DNA of 28,775 nucleotides from Pseudomonadota bacterium (GTDB lineage: Bacteria > Desulfobacterota > Desulfovibrionia > Desulfovibrionales > Desulfovibrionaceae). The position numbers were made by a program, and so were the translations under genes. Of this stretch, positions 1 through 8,074 are shown in pieces. Location of the stretch: positions 1-28,775 of the forward strand of contig JAFABC010000234.1 in assembly GCA_023426275.1 (NCBI GenBank), given 5' to 3'. How positions within the stretch are numbered: the first letter of the stretch is position 1; the number at the start of each line of letters is the position of its first letter. The notes beneath the pieces were generated by a model that ran no database searches, was not told the DNA's origin, and saw nothing but the letters and a program-made list of their open reading frames with translations.

Positions 1-10
1 GCCGTCACCT

Positions 11-60
11 TTCGGGAGGGTCCGGGAGGGGCAGTGCCCCTCCCGGCCGCCGGAGGCATC
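11..60 (+). repeat. REP-like palindromic intergenic element, copy 1
   Basis: A GC-rich palindrome sits just before the first gene. Arms 22-32 and 36-46 are perfect 11-bp complements around a 3-base loop, followed by the tail GCCGCCGGAGGCATC. The same layout (GGGAGGGTCCGGGAGGG, palindrome, tail) is found inverted at 11701-11754 and in related form at 23841-23890 and 24024-24072, so this is a dispersed family and not a one-off hairpin. There is no U-tract, so it is a poor intrinsic terminator. Confidence 0.7.
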
Positions 61-95
61 TTTCCGTTGTCTTGTCAGGCCGTAAGGAAGTCGCC

Positions 96-1796
96 ATGTC
101 CATTGTCCCCCCATTTGCCGCTTTGCCGCTGCCGCTTGCCCGCCGATTGCTGGTCGGCGGCGACGGTCCCGGGCTGGTCCCCGCCCGGGACGCGGCCCTG
201 GCCGCCGGGGATGCCGTTGGCCCCCTGGCCGATGCGCTGTGTCTGGCCGTGTGGGAGGGCGCGCCGTTTTGGCCGGAAGCGGCGGCGTTGACGCTGGCGC
301 GTCACGCGGCCCGGCCGTTTATGCCGCCGGCCCTGGTCGAGGCTGTCCGGGCCGTGGTCGCGGCCACGCCCGAACCCCGGGCGGACGCCTATTTCGATCG
401 GCTGGCCGCCCGGCGCGACCTCCGCAAGATGCTCACGTATCTGCTCTCGCGGCAGGAAAAGGCCCCGGGCGATCCGACCGTGCTCTACCGGCTGGCCGTC
501 TTTGCCCCCATGCTCGGCCGGGCCTCCGACGAGGACGCGGCCCTGGCCCGCACGGTCGAGGCGGTCTTTGCCGCCCTGTCCGGTCCGTTTGCCCCCCTGG
601 GCGGCCTGACGGCGGCCCGGCTGGCCCTGCTGGACGGGCGGGCCGGAGAGGCCGGGGACCGGTGCCGGGCGCTGCTCGCCGTCTTTCCCGCCGATGCCGT
701 GCGGCAGCTGACCGCTCTGGCCGCCCTGCGCCTTGGCGACCGGGAGGCGGCCCGGGCGTCCCTGGCCGGGCTGTTGCGCGCCAGACCCTGGGACACGCTG
801 CCGTTGCACGCCCTGTACGATCTGGCCACCGGTCTGGCCGCGCGCCGGCAAACATTGCCCGGCACCCTGGCCGTGCTGCTCTATTCCTATAATAACGCCG
901 CATTGCTCGATCAGGCCCTGGCCGCCCTGGCCGCGACCGACTGGGACTTTGCCCGGGAAGCCGGCGGGGCGCGGCTGTTCGTGGTGGACAACGGCAGCGG
1001 CGACGACACGGCCGCCGTGCTGGCCGGCTGGGGGGAGCGGCTGGGCGAACGGCTCCGGGTGATCACGCTGCCCGTCAATGTGGGCGCGCCAGCGGCCCGC
1101 AACTGGCTGGCCCATCTGCCCGAGGTCCGGGCCCGCGATTTCGCCGCCTACCTCGACGACGACGCCTTTGTGCCGCCGGACTGGCTCGGTCGGTTCGGCG
1201 CGGCCGTGGACGTCTTTCCCGAGGCCGGGGTGTGGGGTTGCCGCATCCTCGGTCGCGACGCGGCCTCCTTTGTCCAGTGCGCCGACAGCCATCTGTTCCC
1301 CACGCTCCGGGACGGGGAGGGCTTTGGCCGGGCCTTTGATCTGGCCAGCCCCTGGCTGGTGACGCCGGACTATGGCCAATACGCCGTGTGCCGGCCCTGC
1401 GCCACGGTGACGGGCTGCTGCCATCTGTTCCGTACCGACGTGTTGCAGGCGGTCGGCGACTTTGACATCCGCTTTTCCCCCTCCCAGTACGACGACCTGG
1501 ACCATGACTTGCGCCTGCTCCTGGCCGGCCGGCCACCGTGCTACCAGGGACATCTGGCCGTGATCCACGCCAAGGCCACAGGCGCCGCCTCCCTGCCCGG
1601 CGGGGCGCAGTACGGCTCGGGGTTCGCCAATCAGTTCAAGCTGCACCAAAAATACGACGATGCCGCCGTGGCCCGCATGGCCGACGCCGCCTTTGCCGCC
1701 CTGGCCGCCGATGCCGGGCGCAAATGGCGCGCCGTGCGGGACCTCGGGCTGGTCGACGCGGCCGCGACAGGGGAGGGCGGGCGGCATGACGGCTGA
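96..1796 (+). CDS. Family 2 glycosyltransferase with N-terminal helical (TPR-like) region
   Basis: This 566-aa protein probably transfers a sugar from a nucleotide-sugar donor. The start at ATG 96 is chosen because AAGGAAG lies 5 bases upstream. Residues 1-250 are Ala/Leu-rich and look like a helical repeat region, without a confident family. The GT-A fold begins near residue 256 (LAVLLYSYNN), with VVDNGSGDDT typical of GT2 nucleotide binding, the metal-binding Asp run D354-D356 in YLDDDAF, and a probable catalytic-base segment DDLDHD at 466-471. It overlaps the downstream GT9 gene by 11 bases, so the two are translationally coupled. Lying directly before the hook operon and flagellin, it may act in flagellin or surface glycosylation; that role is inference from position only. 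Confidence 0.8.
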   Translation: MSIVPPFAALPLPLARRLLVGGDGPGLVPARDAALAAGDAVGPLADALCLAVWEGAPFWPEAAALTLARHAARPFMPPALVEAVRAVVAATPEPRADAYFDRLAARRDLRKMLTYLLSRQEKAPGDPTVLYRLAVFAPMLGRASDEDAALARTVEAVFAALSGPFAPLGGLTAARLALLDGRAGEAGDRCRALLAVFPADAVRQLTALAALRLGDREAARASLAGLLRARPWDTLPLHALYDLATGLAARRQTLPGTLAVLLYSYNNAALLDQALAALAATDWDFAREAGGARLFVVDNGSGDDTAAVLAGWGERLGERLRVITLPVNVGAPAARNWLAHLPEVRARDFAAYLDDDAFVPPDWLGRFGAAVDVFPEAGVWGCRILGRDAASFVQCADSHLFPTLRDGEGFGRAFDLASPWLVTPDYGQYAVCRPCATVTGCCHLFRTDVLQAVGDFDIRFSPSQYDDLDHDLRLLLAGRPPCYQGHLAVIHAKATGAASLPGGAQYGSGFANQFKLHQKYDDAAVARMADAAFAALAADAGRKWRAVRDLGLVDAAATGEGGRHDG

Positions 1797-3204
1797 GGGA
1801 CGGCCCATTGCCGTGCTGCAAACCCAGCGGATGGGCGATCTCATCCTGACCTATCCGCTGTTGTTGTGGCTGGGGCGGCGTTTTCCGGGGCATCCCGTCA
1901 CCGTGGTGGCCGAGCCGGATTTCGCCGCGCCCCTGGCCCCTCTCAGTCCACCCGTGGCCTATCTGCCCCTGGCGCGGGGAGAGGCGTTGGCCGGGCGTGA
2001 GCACGCCCTGGTCCTCAACCTGAGCATTCGCCCCGAGGCGGCCGCCCTGGCCGGGCGCATTCCGGCCGCCACCCGGCTGGGATCGGTGCTTGGCTCGGAC
2101 GGCGCGGTGCGGGTGGCCGGCGACTGGCAGCTCTACCGGGCCTCGGTGGTGCAAAACAACCGTCACAACCGGTTTCACTGGGCCGAGCTCAACGCCCTGG
2201 ACGTCATCCCCGTGCCGGACATGGCCGCCACCGCCTGGCCGTCGCCACGCGCCGGCGGACCGGGACGGCGGCGGGTGGGGGTCTTTGTCGGGGCCAGTGA
2301 GCGGGACAAGCGGCCGGGGGTGCAATTTACCGCCGACCTCGTGCGGGAACTGGCCCGCCGGGGGCTTGTGCCGGTGCTGCTCGGCGGGCCGGGCGAAGTC
2401 TCACTCGGGGACGAGGCGGCCCGGCGCTCGGGCATCCCCGTCACGAACCTGTGCGGCAAATTGGGCCTCAAGGAACTGGCCATCCTGGGCCAGGACATGG
2501 CCCTGCTCGTGACGCCGGACACCGGGCCCATGCATCTGGCCGCCTGGACCGGCTGGAAAACGCTCAACATCTCCATCGGCCCGGTCAGCGCCCGCGAGAC
2601 CGGCCCCTACCAGCCCGGACATTTCGTGCTGCGCCCGCGCATGTCCTGCCGGGGCTGCTGGGGCTGCCTGCGGGGCCGGACCGTGTGCCGGGAACGCCTT
2701 GACCCGGCCCGGGTGGCCTATGTGGCGGCCCGATTGGCCCGGGGCGAGGACGACCGGCTGGCCGGGGCGGCGATCCCCGGCTACGAGCTGCTCGAAAGCG
2801 GTCGCGACGCGCTCGGCCTCTACGCCCTGCATCCCCGCGCCGGTGGCGGCGGGGTGGATGCCCGGGAGGCCATGGGCGCGTTTTGGCGCGCCGCCTTTGG
2901 CTGGCTGTTTATGGTCTGGGACGAGACCGCCCCCCGGCGGGCGTTGGCCGGGCTCGACGCCGCCTATCCCCGGCTGTCGCCGGTCCTGCGCGCCGGCCTG
3001 TCCGGGCTCGGCGCGGGACTTGCTCGCAGCGCGCGTCGGGGCGGTGTGCCGGATGCCGGCTTCGTGGCCGGATGCGCGCCCTGCCTGCGGCCCCTGGCCG
3101 GTTTTTTCGAGCGGGTGCTGCAAAACGGCGACGGCCAAAAAGCCGCCCGCCAGCGTTGCCTGACCTTGCTCGAACGCATGGCCGCGCTGTTCGCCGCCGT
3201 CTGA
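1786..3204 (+). CDS. Family 9 glycosyltransferase (heptosyltransferase-like)
   Basis: This 472-aa protein resembles the ADP-heptose:LPS heptosyltransferase superfamily (GT9, GT-B fold). The N-terminus carries the family's RMGD motif at residues 15-18 and the donor-binding half carries TPDTGPMH at 243-250. A cysteine cluster follows at C288, C291, C294 and C301. GT9 proteins often have a few cysteines here, but four this close is notable. A C-terminal extension of about 130 residues past the GT fold was not recognised. Start ATG 1786 lies inside the end of the upstream GT2 gene, and a terminator at 3235 closes the pair. Heptosyltransferase activity cannot be assumed; related proteins near flagellar genes can act on flagellin. 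Confidence 0.8.
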   Translation: MTAEGRPIAVLQTQRMGDLILTYPLLLWLGRRFPGHPVTVVAEPDFAAPLAPLSPPVAYLPLARGEALAGREHALVLNLSIRPEAAALAGRIPAATRLGSVLGSDGAVRVAGDWQLYRASVVQNNRHNRFHWAELNALDVIPVPDMAATAWPSPRAGGPGRRRVGVFVGASERDKRPGVQFTADLVRELARRGLVPVLLGGPGEVSLGDEAARRSGIPVTNLCGKLGLKELAILGQDMALLVTPDTGPMHLAAWTGWKTLNISIGPVSARETGPYQPGHFVLRPRMSCRGCWGCLRGRTVCRERLDPARVAYVAARLARGEDDRLAGAAIPGYELLESGRDALGLYALHPRAGGGGVDAREAMGAFWRAAFGWLFMVWDETAPRRALAGLDAAYPRLSPVLRAGLSGLGAGLARSARRGGVPDAGFVAGCAPCLRPLAGFFERVLQNGDGQKAARQRCLTLLERMAALFAAV

Positions 3205-3234
3205 GTCGGGCGGAAAAAAACTCCCTCTTTTTTG

Positions 3235-3264
3235 CAAGCCCGTATCCAATGGGCTTGTTTTCTT
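3235..3264 (+). terminator. Intrinsic terminator after the glycosyltransferase pair
   Basis: CAAGCCC (3235-3241) pairs with GGGCTTG (3251-3257) around a 9-base loop and is followed by TTTTCTT. It lies 30 bases after the GT9 stop codon and ahead of the hook operon promoter. Confidence 0.7.
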
Positions 3265-3277
3265 GGGCTTCTTCTTT

Positions 3278-3293
3278 TGGAACGGGTCTTGAA
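3278..3293 (+). promoter_or_regulatory. Sigma-54-like promoter of the hook operon
   Basis: TGGAACGGGTCTTGAA matches the RpoN consensus TGGCACG-N4-TTGCW except at two positions, with the -24 GG and the -12 dinucleotide exactly 10 bases apart. The weak point is GA in place of the invariant GC at -12. It is strikingly like the flagellin promoter at 8008 (TGGTACGGGTTGTGCT). Spacing to the fliK start is short (27 bases), giving a leader of about 15 nt. Confidence 0.45.
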
Positions 3294-3319
3294 GAATGCT
3301 AGGCGTCAGGAGGCGCACC

Positions 3320-5398
3320 ATGCAGATTCTTCCCCTTGTTACCACCCGCTCCACCACCACCGCCAATGGCGGCGTGAGCCAGGAAGCGTCCAGCCGGCAA
3401 TCGGCGCTGTTCGCCAGTCTGCTTGAAAGCGCCCAGTCCACCTCGACCACCCCGGTTGCCGCCGTTTCCTCGGCCTCGACCGGCACCCTTGTCGACAGCG
3501 GCACGCAAACCACTGTGAGCGCGGGCGCCGGCAAGGAGGATCTTCGCAATCTGCGCATGACCCAGGAAGATCTTGCCGCCCTGCATGACGAACTCAAGGA
3601 GCAGGGCTTTTCCGACGACGAACTCTCGGCCATGGAAGACCGGATCAACAGCGAATCCGGCATGACCTGGGGCGAGATGATGGACGCCGTGGAAGAGAAG
3701 ATCGCCAAGACGAAGCAGACCGAAAAGAAGGAAATTTCCAACGCGGACACGGTCCAGCTGCTCGGTCTTTTCGGCAAGCTCGGCTTTTCCGCCAACGAAT
3801 CCCAGAAGATGGTGGATTCCCTGGCCTCGGGCGAGACCGAGTCGGTCTGGTCCAAGGTCGGTGAAAAGCTGTCCGGCCTGTCCGCCGACAGCACGGTGAC
3901 CATTTCCGCTTCGGAAATGACGGCCCTGGCCCGGGCCATGGATCTTTCCGATGAGGCGCAGGCCCGCCTGACGGCCCTTTTCGACAACGCCGGGTCCGAC
4001 TCCAAGGAGCTTTCCGGACAGGGACTGGCCACGGCGTTCAATCTGGTCAAAAACGAACTTCTGGCCAAGGTCGGGCAGGAAAATCAGGCCCTGGCCGATT
4101 TCCGCAAGGCCGCCTCGGCCGTTTTGAACGAAGCCTGGCTGCGGGAATCGGGCAAGCTCAACGCCGGCCTGCACACCGACGACGTGGCCCGCAAGGCGGC
4201 GCAGGTCGCGGCCATGAGCGGCGAGAAGCACGGCAAGACCGCCGATGTGCCCACGGCCGACAAGCCCGGCCTGGACGTGCTCGCCGATGTGCCGGAAACC
4301 GGTGCGGCGGCCGACAGCCAGGTCGAGGACGACACGGACGTCAAGGCCGACACCTCCGGCAAGAGCGCCGGCGAAACGCTGTCGGCCCAGCGCAACGCGG
4401 CCAAGGTCGCCGCGCGGCAGGCCGTTGCCGGGGAGCGGCAGGGGCTGGCCGAGCAGACGTCCGACCGGACGTCGGAGCAGACTTCCCGCACGGATCAGAC
4501 CGCGACCACGGATCAGTCCCGGTCCGGGACGACCGCCAAGACCGTCAGCGAGGCGTTTCTTGCGGACAAGACCGTGGCCCGGGCCACGGCCGACCGGCAG
4601 GGCGCAACCGACGCGTCGCGGACCGCTTCCGCCGACAAGACGGCCGGGACGGCCCAGCAGCTGGCCGGCGGCCAGACCGACGCGGGCAGCGCCGGGCAGC
4701 AGCAGGGCGCGGGTTCCGGCGGCTTTTTGGGGCAGTCGGGCTCGGGTTCCGGCTGGGCCGAGTTCTGGAGCAAGGTCCGCTCGGAAAAGACGACCGGCGA
4801 GTCCGGCGAGCTGTCCCGGCTGGCTGCGGCGACCGCCAGGACGCAGACCGGCCAGGGCACGCAGACCATGGCCGCCATGGACGCCGTCACCGGCTCCCTG
4901 GCCGGCAAGACCGCGGCGAAGACCTTCGATCCGACCCTGGCCTCCCGGGCCGCGCGGCAGCTCGAAACCGGCATCCTGCGCAACCTCGGCCAAAATTCCA
5001 AGCAGCTCACGCTCGATTTGTCCCCCGACGAACTGGGCAAGTTGAGCGTCACCCTGACGGTCAGGGACAAGGAAGTCCGGGCGGTCATCGCGGCCGACAA
5101 GGCCGACACGGCGGCCATGCTCCACGAGCAGGCGGCCAAGATCAAGCAGACCCTGGAAGACCAGGGTTTCAAGGTGACCAAGCTCGAAGTGCAGACCGGC
5201 ATCGCCAGGGACAACCAGGGCTCCTGGCAAAGCCCCGAGCAGCACAACGCGGCGCGCGACCAGCAGCGCGAGGCCCTGGACAGGATGCGTTCGACGCGGC
5301 TGTTGCGCGGCACGGGCCTCGATGCCGAAACGGGCCAGTCCGGTTTCGTGCCGGCCTCCACCATGACCCGGGCCGAAGGCCTCGATCTTTTCGCCTAG
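3320..5398 (+). CDS. fliK: Flagellar hook-length control protein FliK
   Basis: FliK is the secreted ruler that measures hook length and switches the flagellar export gate from hook to filament substrates. The protein is 692 aa; ATG 3320 is chosen because CAGGAGG lies 6 bases upstream, giving the start MQILPLVTT. Residues 1-550 are low in complexity, rich in Ala, Thr, Ser, Gln, Asp and charged residues with no Cys, as expected of an extended secreted ruler. The conserved C-terminal hook-length domain spans about residues 555-645 and includes LDLSPDELGKLSVTLTV and AAKIKQTLEDQGFKV. It is longer than the enterobacterial protein (about 400 aa), which is common in this group. It is first in an operon with flgD and flgE, with only 17 bases to flgD. 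Confidence 0.9.
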   Translation: MQILPLVTTRSTTTANGGVSQEASSRQSALFASLLESAQSTSTTPVAAVSSASTGTLVDSGTQTTVSAGAGKEDLRNLRMTQEDLAALHDELKEQGFSDDELSAMEDRINSESGMTWGEMMDAVEEKIAKTKQTEKKEISNADTVQLLGLFGKLGFSANESQKMVDSLASGETESVWSKVGEKLSGLSADSTVTISASEMTALARAMDLSDEAQARLTALFDNAGSDSKELSGQGLATAFNLVKNELLAKVGQENQALADFRKAASAVLNEAWLRESGKLNAGLHTDDVARKAAQVAAMSGEKHGKTADVPTADKPGLDVLADVPETGAAADSQVEDDTDVKADTSGKSAGETLSAQRNAAKVAARQAVAGERQGLAEQTSDRTSEQTSRTDQTATTDQSRSGTTAKTVSEAFLADKTVARATADRQGATDASRTASADKTAGTAQQLAGGQTDAGSAGQQQGAGSGGFLGQSGSGSGWAEFWSKVRSEKTTGESGELSRLAAATARTQTGQGTQTMAAMDAVTGSLAGKTAAKTFDPTLASRAARQLETGILRNLGQNSKQLTLDLSPDELGKLSVTLTVRDKEVRAVIAADKADTAAMLHEQAAKIKQTLEDQGFKVTKLEVQTGIARDNQGSWQSPEQHNAARDQQREALDRMRSTRLLRGTGLDAETGQSGFVPASTMTRAEGLDLFA

Positions 5399-5415
5399 TT
5401 TAGGGGAGTCAAGCC

Positions 5416-6138
5416 ATGAGTTACGTCAGCAGCATTCTCGGGACGAACAGCGCCTCCACGACCACCACGTCCTCGACCAGTTCGACGCTCGGGCAGGACA
5501 CCTTCCTGCAACTGCTCGTCACCCAGCTGCAGTACCAGGATCCGCTCGATCCCATGGACGACAAGGAATTCGTGGCCGAGCTGGCCCAGTTTTCGAGCCT
5601 TGAGCAGCTCACCGAAATCAACACCGGCATCGAGAACCTGACCACCGCCACCAGCACCCAGTCGCTGATGGGCGCGGTCAACTTCATCGGCAAGACCATC
5701 GAGGCCACCGGCACGGCCGTGAACCTCGAAGACGGCGAAGCCTCCTCGGTGACCTTCACGCTGCCCGAGGACGCGCAGACCTGTCTGGTCAACGTGCTCG
5801 ACAGCTCGGGCGAGATCGTGCGCACCGTGGACCTGGGCGAAACCTCGGCCGGCAGCGTGGAATTTACCTGGGACGGCAAGGACTACGACGGCAACGTCAT
5901 GGACGACGGTCAGTATCAGGTCGCCGTGACGGCCACCAATGCCAACGACGAAGTCATGACGGTGACCTCCACCATGCAGGGCGTCGTCTCCGGCATCACC
6001 CAGGAAAACGGTTCCTACTATCTGGACATCGGCGGCGGCCGGTACGTCGCCTTCACGGACATCACCAACGTCATCAACGACAATACGTCGAGCGCAGGCA
6101 GCGAGGACACGTCGGGCGGAAGCGACTCGAATTCCTAG
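5416..6138 (+). CDS. flgD: Flagellar hook assembly scaffold FlgD
   Basis: FlgD caps the growing hook and allows FlgE subunits to polymerise, then is shed. The protein is 240 aa, close to the family norm. ATG 5416 is preceded by GGGGAG. The N-terminal FlgD domain is clear: LGQDTFLQLLVTQLQYQDPL at residues about 26-45, then DPMDDKEFVAELAQFSSLEQ. The C-terminal half contains the FlgD Ig-like region with FTWDGKDYDGNVMDDGQYQV. A short Ser/Thr-rich stretch follows the first residues and a Ser/Gly-rich tail ends the protein. It lies between fliK and flgE, the usual order. Confidence 0.95.
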   Translation: MSYVSSILGTNSASTTTTSSTSSTLGQDTFLQLLVTQLQYQDPLDPMDDKEFVAELAQFSSLEQLTEINTGIENLTTATSTQSLMGAVNFIGKTIEATGTAVNLEDGEASSVTFTLPEDAQTCLVNVLDSSGEIVRTVDLGETSAGSVEFTWDGKDYDGNVMDDGQYQVAVTATNANDEVMTVTSTMQGVVSGITQENGSYYLDIGGGRYVAFTDITNVINDNTSSAGSEDTSGGSDSNS

Positions 6139-6176
6139 AAGCTGCGCCGGAGTCGAAAGTATAAGGAGGAACAGCT

Positions 6177-7835
6177 ATGGCAGTCGGATTAGGAACAGCC
6201 ATGTGGTCAGGCGTCTCCGGCCTGCTGGCAAACTCGACGAAGATGAGCTCCATCGGCAACAACCTGGCCAACGTGAACACCGTGGGCTTCAAGGGCGCCA
6301 GGACCGACTTCGTGGATCTCATGAGCGCCACCATCGGCACGGCTTCCGGCGTCGATCAGGTCGGACGCGGCGTGCGCGTGGGCGCGGTGGTCACGGACTA
6401 TTCCCAGGGCGGTCTGGAAACGACCAGCGAGAACCTGGACATGGCCATCAGCGGCAACGGCTTTTTCATGGTCAAGCAGAAGAGCCAGGTCGGTTCCAAC
6501 GGCAAGATGCTCAACACCGGCAACACCACCACCTATTACACCCGGGCCGGCGATTTCAGCTTCGACGAGGACGGCTACCTCGTGACCACCACCGGGCTTG
6601 CCGTGCAGGGCTGGAAGGTCGACCAGAACAAGGTGGACGCCGCCCAGGCCTCGGGCACCACGCTGAGCCAGACGCCGGTGTCCGGCGAGATCCAGGACAT
6701 CGTGCTGGACTCCTTTTCGAGCCCGGCCAAGGCCACGTCCAGCGTGACCGTCATCACCAACCTGGACTCCGATTCCACCAGCGCCACCACGCGCGATTCC
6801 GCCAACGCGGATTACTTCTACGCCATGAGCGAATCCTGGGACGGCACCCAGGACCCGGCCATGGCGTCGAGCGCCTATACCTACCAGACCACGGTCAAGG
6901 TCTACGACGCCAACGGCTCGCCCCACACCCTGACCGTGTACTACGACAAGGTCGCCAGTGAAAACGGCAAGGAATACTGGGAATACGCCGTGACCTGCGA
7001 TCCGACCGAGGACGGCCGTCTCGATGCGGCGGGCGAGCCGCTGGCCGGGAACTCCAAGGAAGCCGGCCTGCTCATGACCGGCACCATGACCTTCGATTCC
7101 TCGGGGACCATGGAGAACATGAGCGCCTACACGCTCAACAGCACCTACGCCAACAGCGACACCTTTTCGGCTTCGGATTGGACCATCGCCGACACGTCCA
7201 ACGGCTATCCGACCTTCACGGCCAACTTCAAGTCCGTGTCCAACGCCAGCTTCACCGATCAGGACAACGCTTCCCTGATCACCCTGAACCTCGGCATGAG
7301 CAACCAGAGCGGCTTCACCGATCCCGCCGGCGGCGGCGGCTCCCTGGCCGACGTGACCAACGATCCGGCGACGCTGGCCTATTTCAACGAATCCACGCTC
7401 AAGCTCAACAGCAACGTGACCACCAACTACGCCACGTCCTCGTCCACGGTGTTCAGCTCCCAAAACGGCTACACCGCGGGCCTGCTGACCAGCGTGTCCG
7501 TCGACACCGACGGCGTGCTCACCGGCACCTTCTCCAACGGGCAGACCCTGCAGCTGTGGGTGCTGGCCCTGGCCAACTTCACCAACCTTCAGGGACTCAA
7601 CCGCGAGGGCAACAACCTCTACAGCGCCACCCTCGCCTCGGGACAGGGCACCACCAACCGGGCCAACACCGGTTCGGTGGGCACGGTCTCCGGCAACACC
7701 CTGGAGTCGTCCAACGTGGATATGGCCACGGAAATGGTGAGCATGATCCTGACCCAGCGCGGGTTCGAGTCCAACAGCAAGACCATCACCACTGTGGACA
7801 CCATGCTTTCGGAGATCATCCAGCTCAAGCGGTAA
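6177..7835 (+). CDS. flgE: Flagellar hook protein FlgE
   Basis: FlgE polymerises into the hook that joins the basal body to the filament. The protein is 552 aa. ATG 6177 has a near-perfect AAGGAGGA ribosome site 6 bases upstream, fitting a highly produced structural protein. The N-terminal rod/hook signature is seen as GVSGLLANSTKMSSIGNNLA and NVNTVGFKGARTDF, and the hook core as LDMAISGNGFFMVK. The C-terminal signature is NVDMATEMVSMILTQRGFES and ends in LSEIIQLKR. The middle is rich in Thr, Ser, Asn and Asp, the variable surface domain. It is last in the fliK-flgD-flgE operon and is followed by a strong terminator. Confidence 0.96.
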   Translation: MAVGLGTAMWSGVSGLLANSTKMSSIGNNLANVNTVGFKGARTDFVDLMSATIGTASGVDQVGRGVRVGAVVTDYSQGGLETTSENLDMAISGNGFFMVKQKSQVGSNGKMLNTGNTTTYYTRAGDFSFDEDGYLVTTTGLAVQGWKVDQNKVDAAQASGTTLSQTPVSGEIQDIVLDSFSSPAKATSSVTVITNLDSDSTSATTRDSANADYFYAMSESWDGTQDPAMASSAYTYQTTVKVYDANGSPHTLTVYYDKVASENGKEYWEYAVTCDPTEDGRLDAAGEPLAGNSKEAGLLMTGTMTFDSSGTMENMSAYTLNSTYANSDTFSASDWTIADTSNGYPTFTANFKSVSNASFTDQDNASLITLNLGMSNQSGFTDPAGGGGSLADVTNDPATLAYFNESTLKLNSNVTTNYATSSSTVFSSQNGYTAGLLTSVSVDTDGVLTGTFSNGQTLQLWVLALANFTNLQGLNREGNNLYSATLASGQGTTNRANTGSVGTVSGNTLESSNVDMATEMVSMILTQRGFESNSKTITTVDTMLSEIIQLKR

Positions 7836-7863
7836 CCGCCGCGCCAACCGGATCGCAGCACGG

Positions 7864-7890
7864 GCCGCCCCTTCGGGGGCGGCTTTTTTT
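7864..7890 (+). terminator. Intrinsic terminator of the hook operon
   Basis: GCCGCCCC (7864-7871) pairs with GGGGCGGC (7876-7883) around a TTCG tetraloop, followed by seven T. It is a textbook rho-independent terminator 28 bases after the flgE stop. Confidence 0.93.
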
Positions 7891-7975
7891 CATGTCCGCC
7901 CGGGGGAGGGCCGGGGGCGCGAAGAGATTGGCGCGGGGAGCGGTATTTTTTTCCCAGAGAGAAAATTTTATATCA

Positions 7976-7998
7976 TATCATGTTGGTTTAACATGATA
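7976..7998. promoter_or_regulatory. 23-bp dyad upstream of the flagellin promoter
   Basis: TATCATGTT (7976-7984) and AACATGATA (7990-7998) form a perfect 9-bp inverted repeat with a 5-base spacer, in a conspicuously AT-rich stretch of an otherwise GC-rich region. It ends 9 bases before the -24 element of the flagellin promoter. It could be an operator or activator site. Sigma-54 enhancer sites usually lie farther upstream, so the bound protein is unknown. Confidence 0.5.
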
Positions 7999-8007
7999 AA
8001 AGTGTGT

Positions 8008-8023
8008 TGGTACGGGTTGTGCT
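8008..8023 (+). promoter_or_regulatory. Sigma-54-like promoter of the flagellin gene
   Basis: TGGTACGGGTTGTGCT matches TGGCACG-N4-TTGCW at all but two positions, keeping the invariant GG and GC with the required 10-base separation. The predicted transcript starts near 8034 and gives a leader of about 40 nt. A sigma-28 -35/-10 pair was not seen here. Confidence 0.65.
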
Positions 8024-8074
8024 TCAACCAGGCAAAACCAACAAGGAACGTCTGGTTGCAACAAGGAGGTTTTT

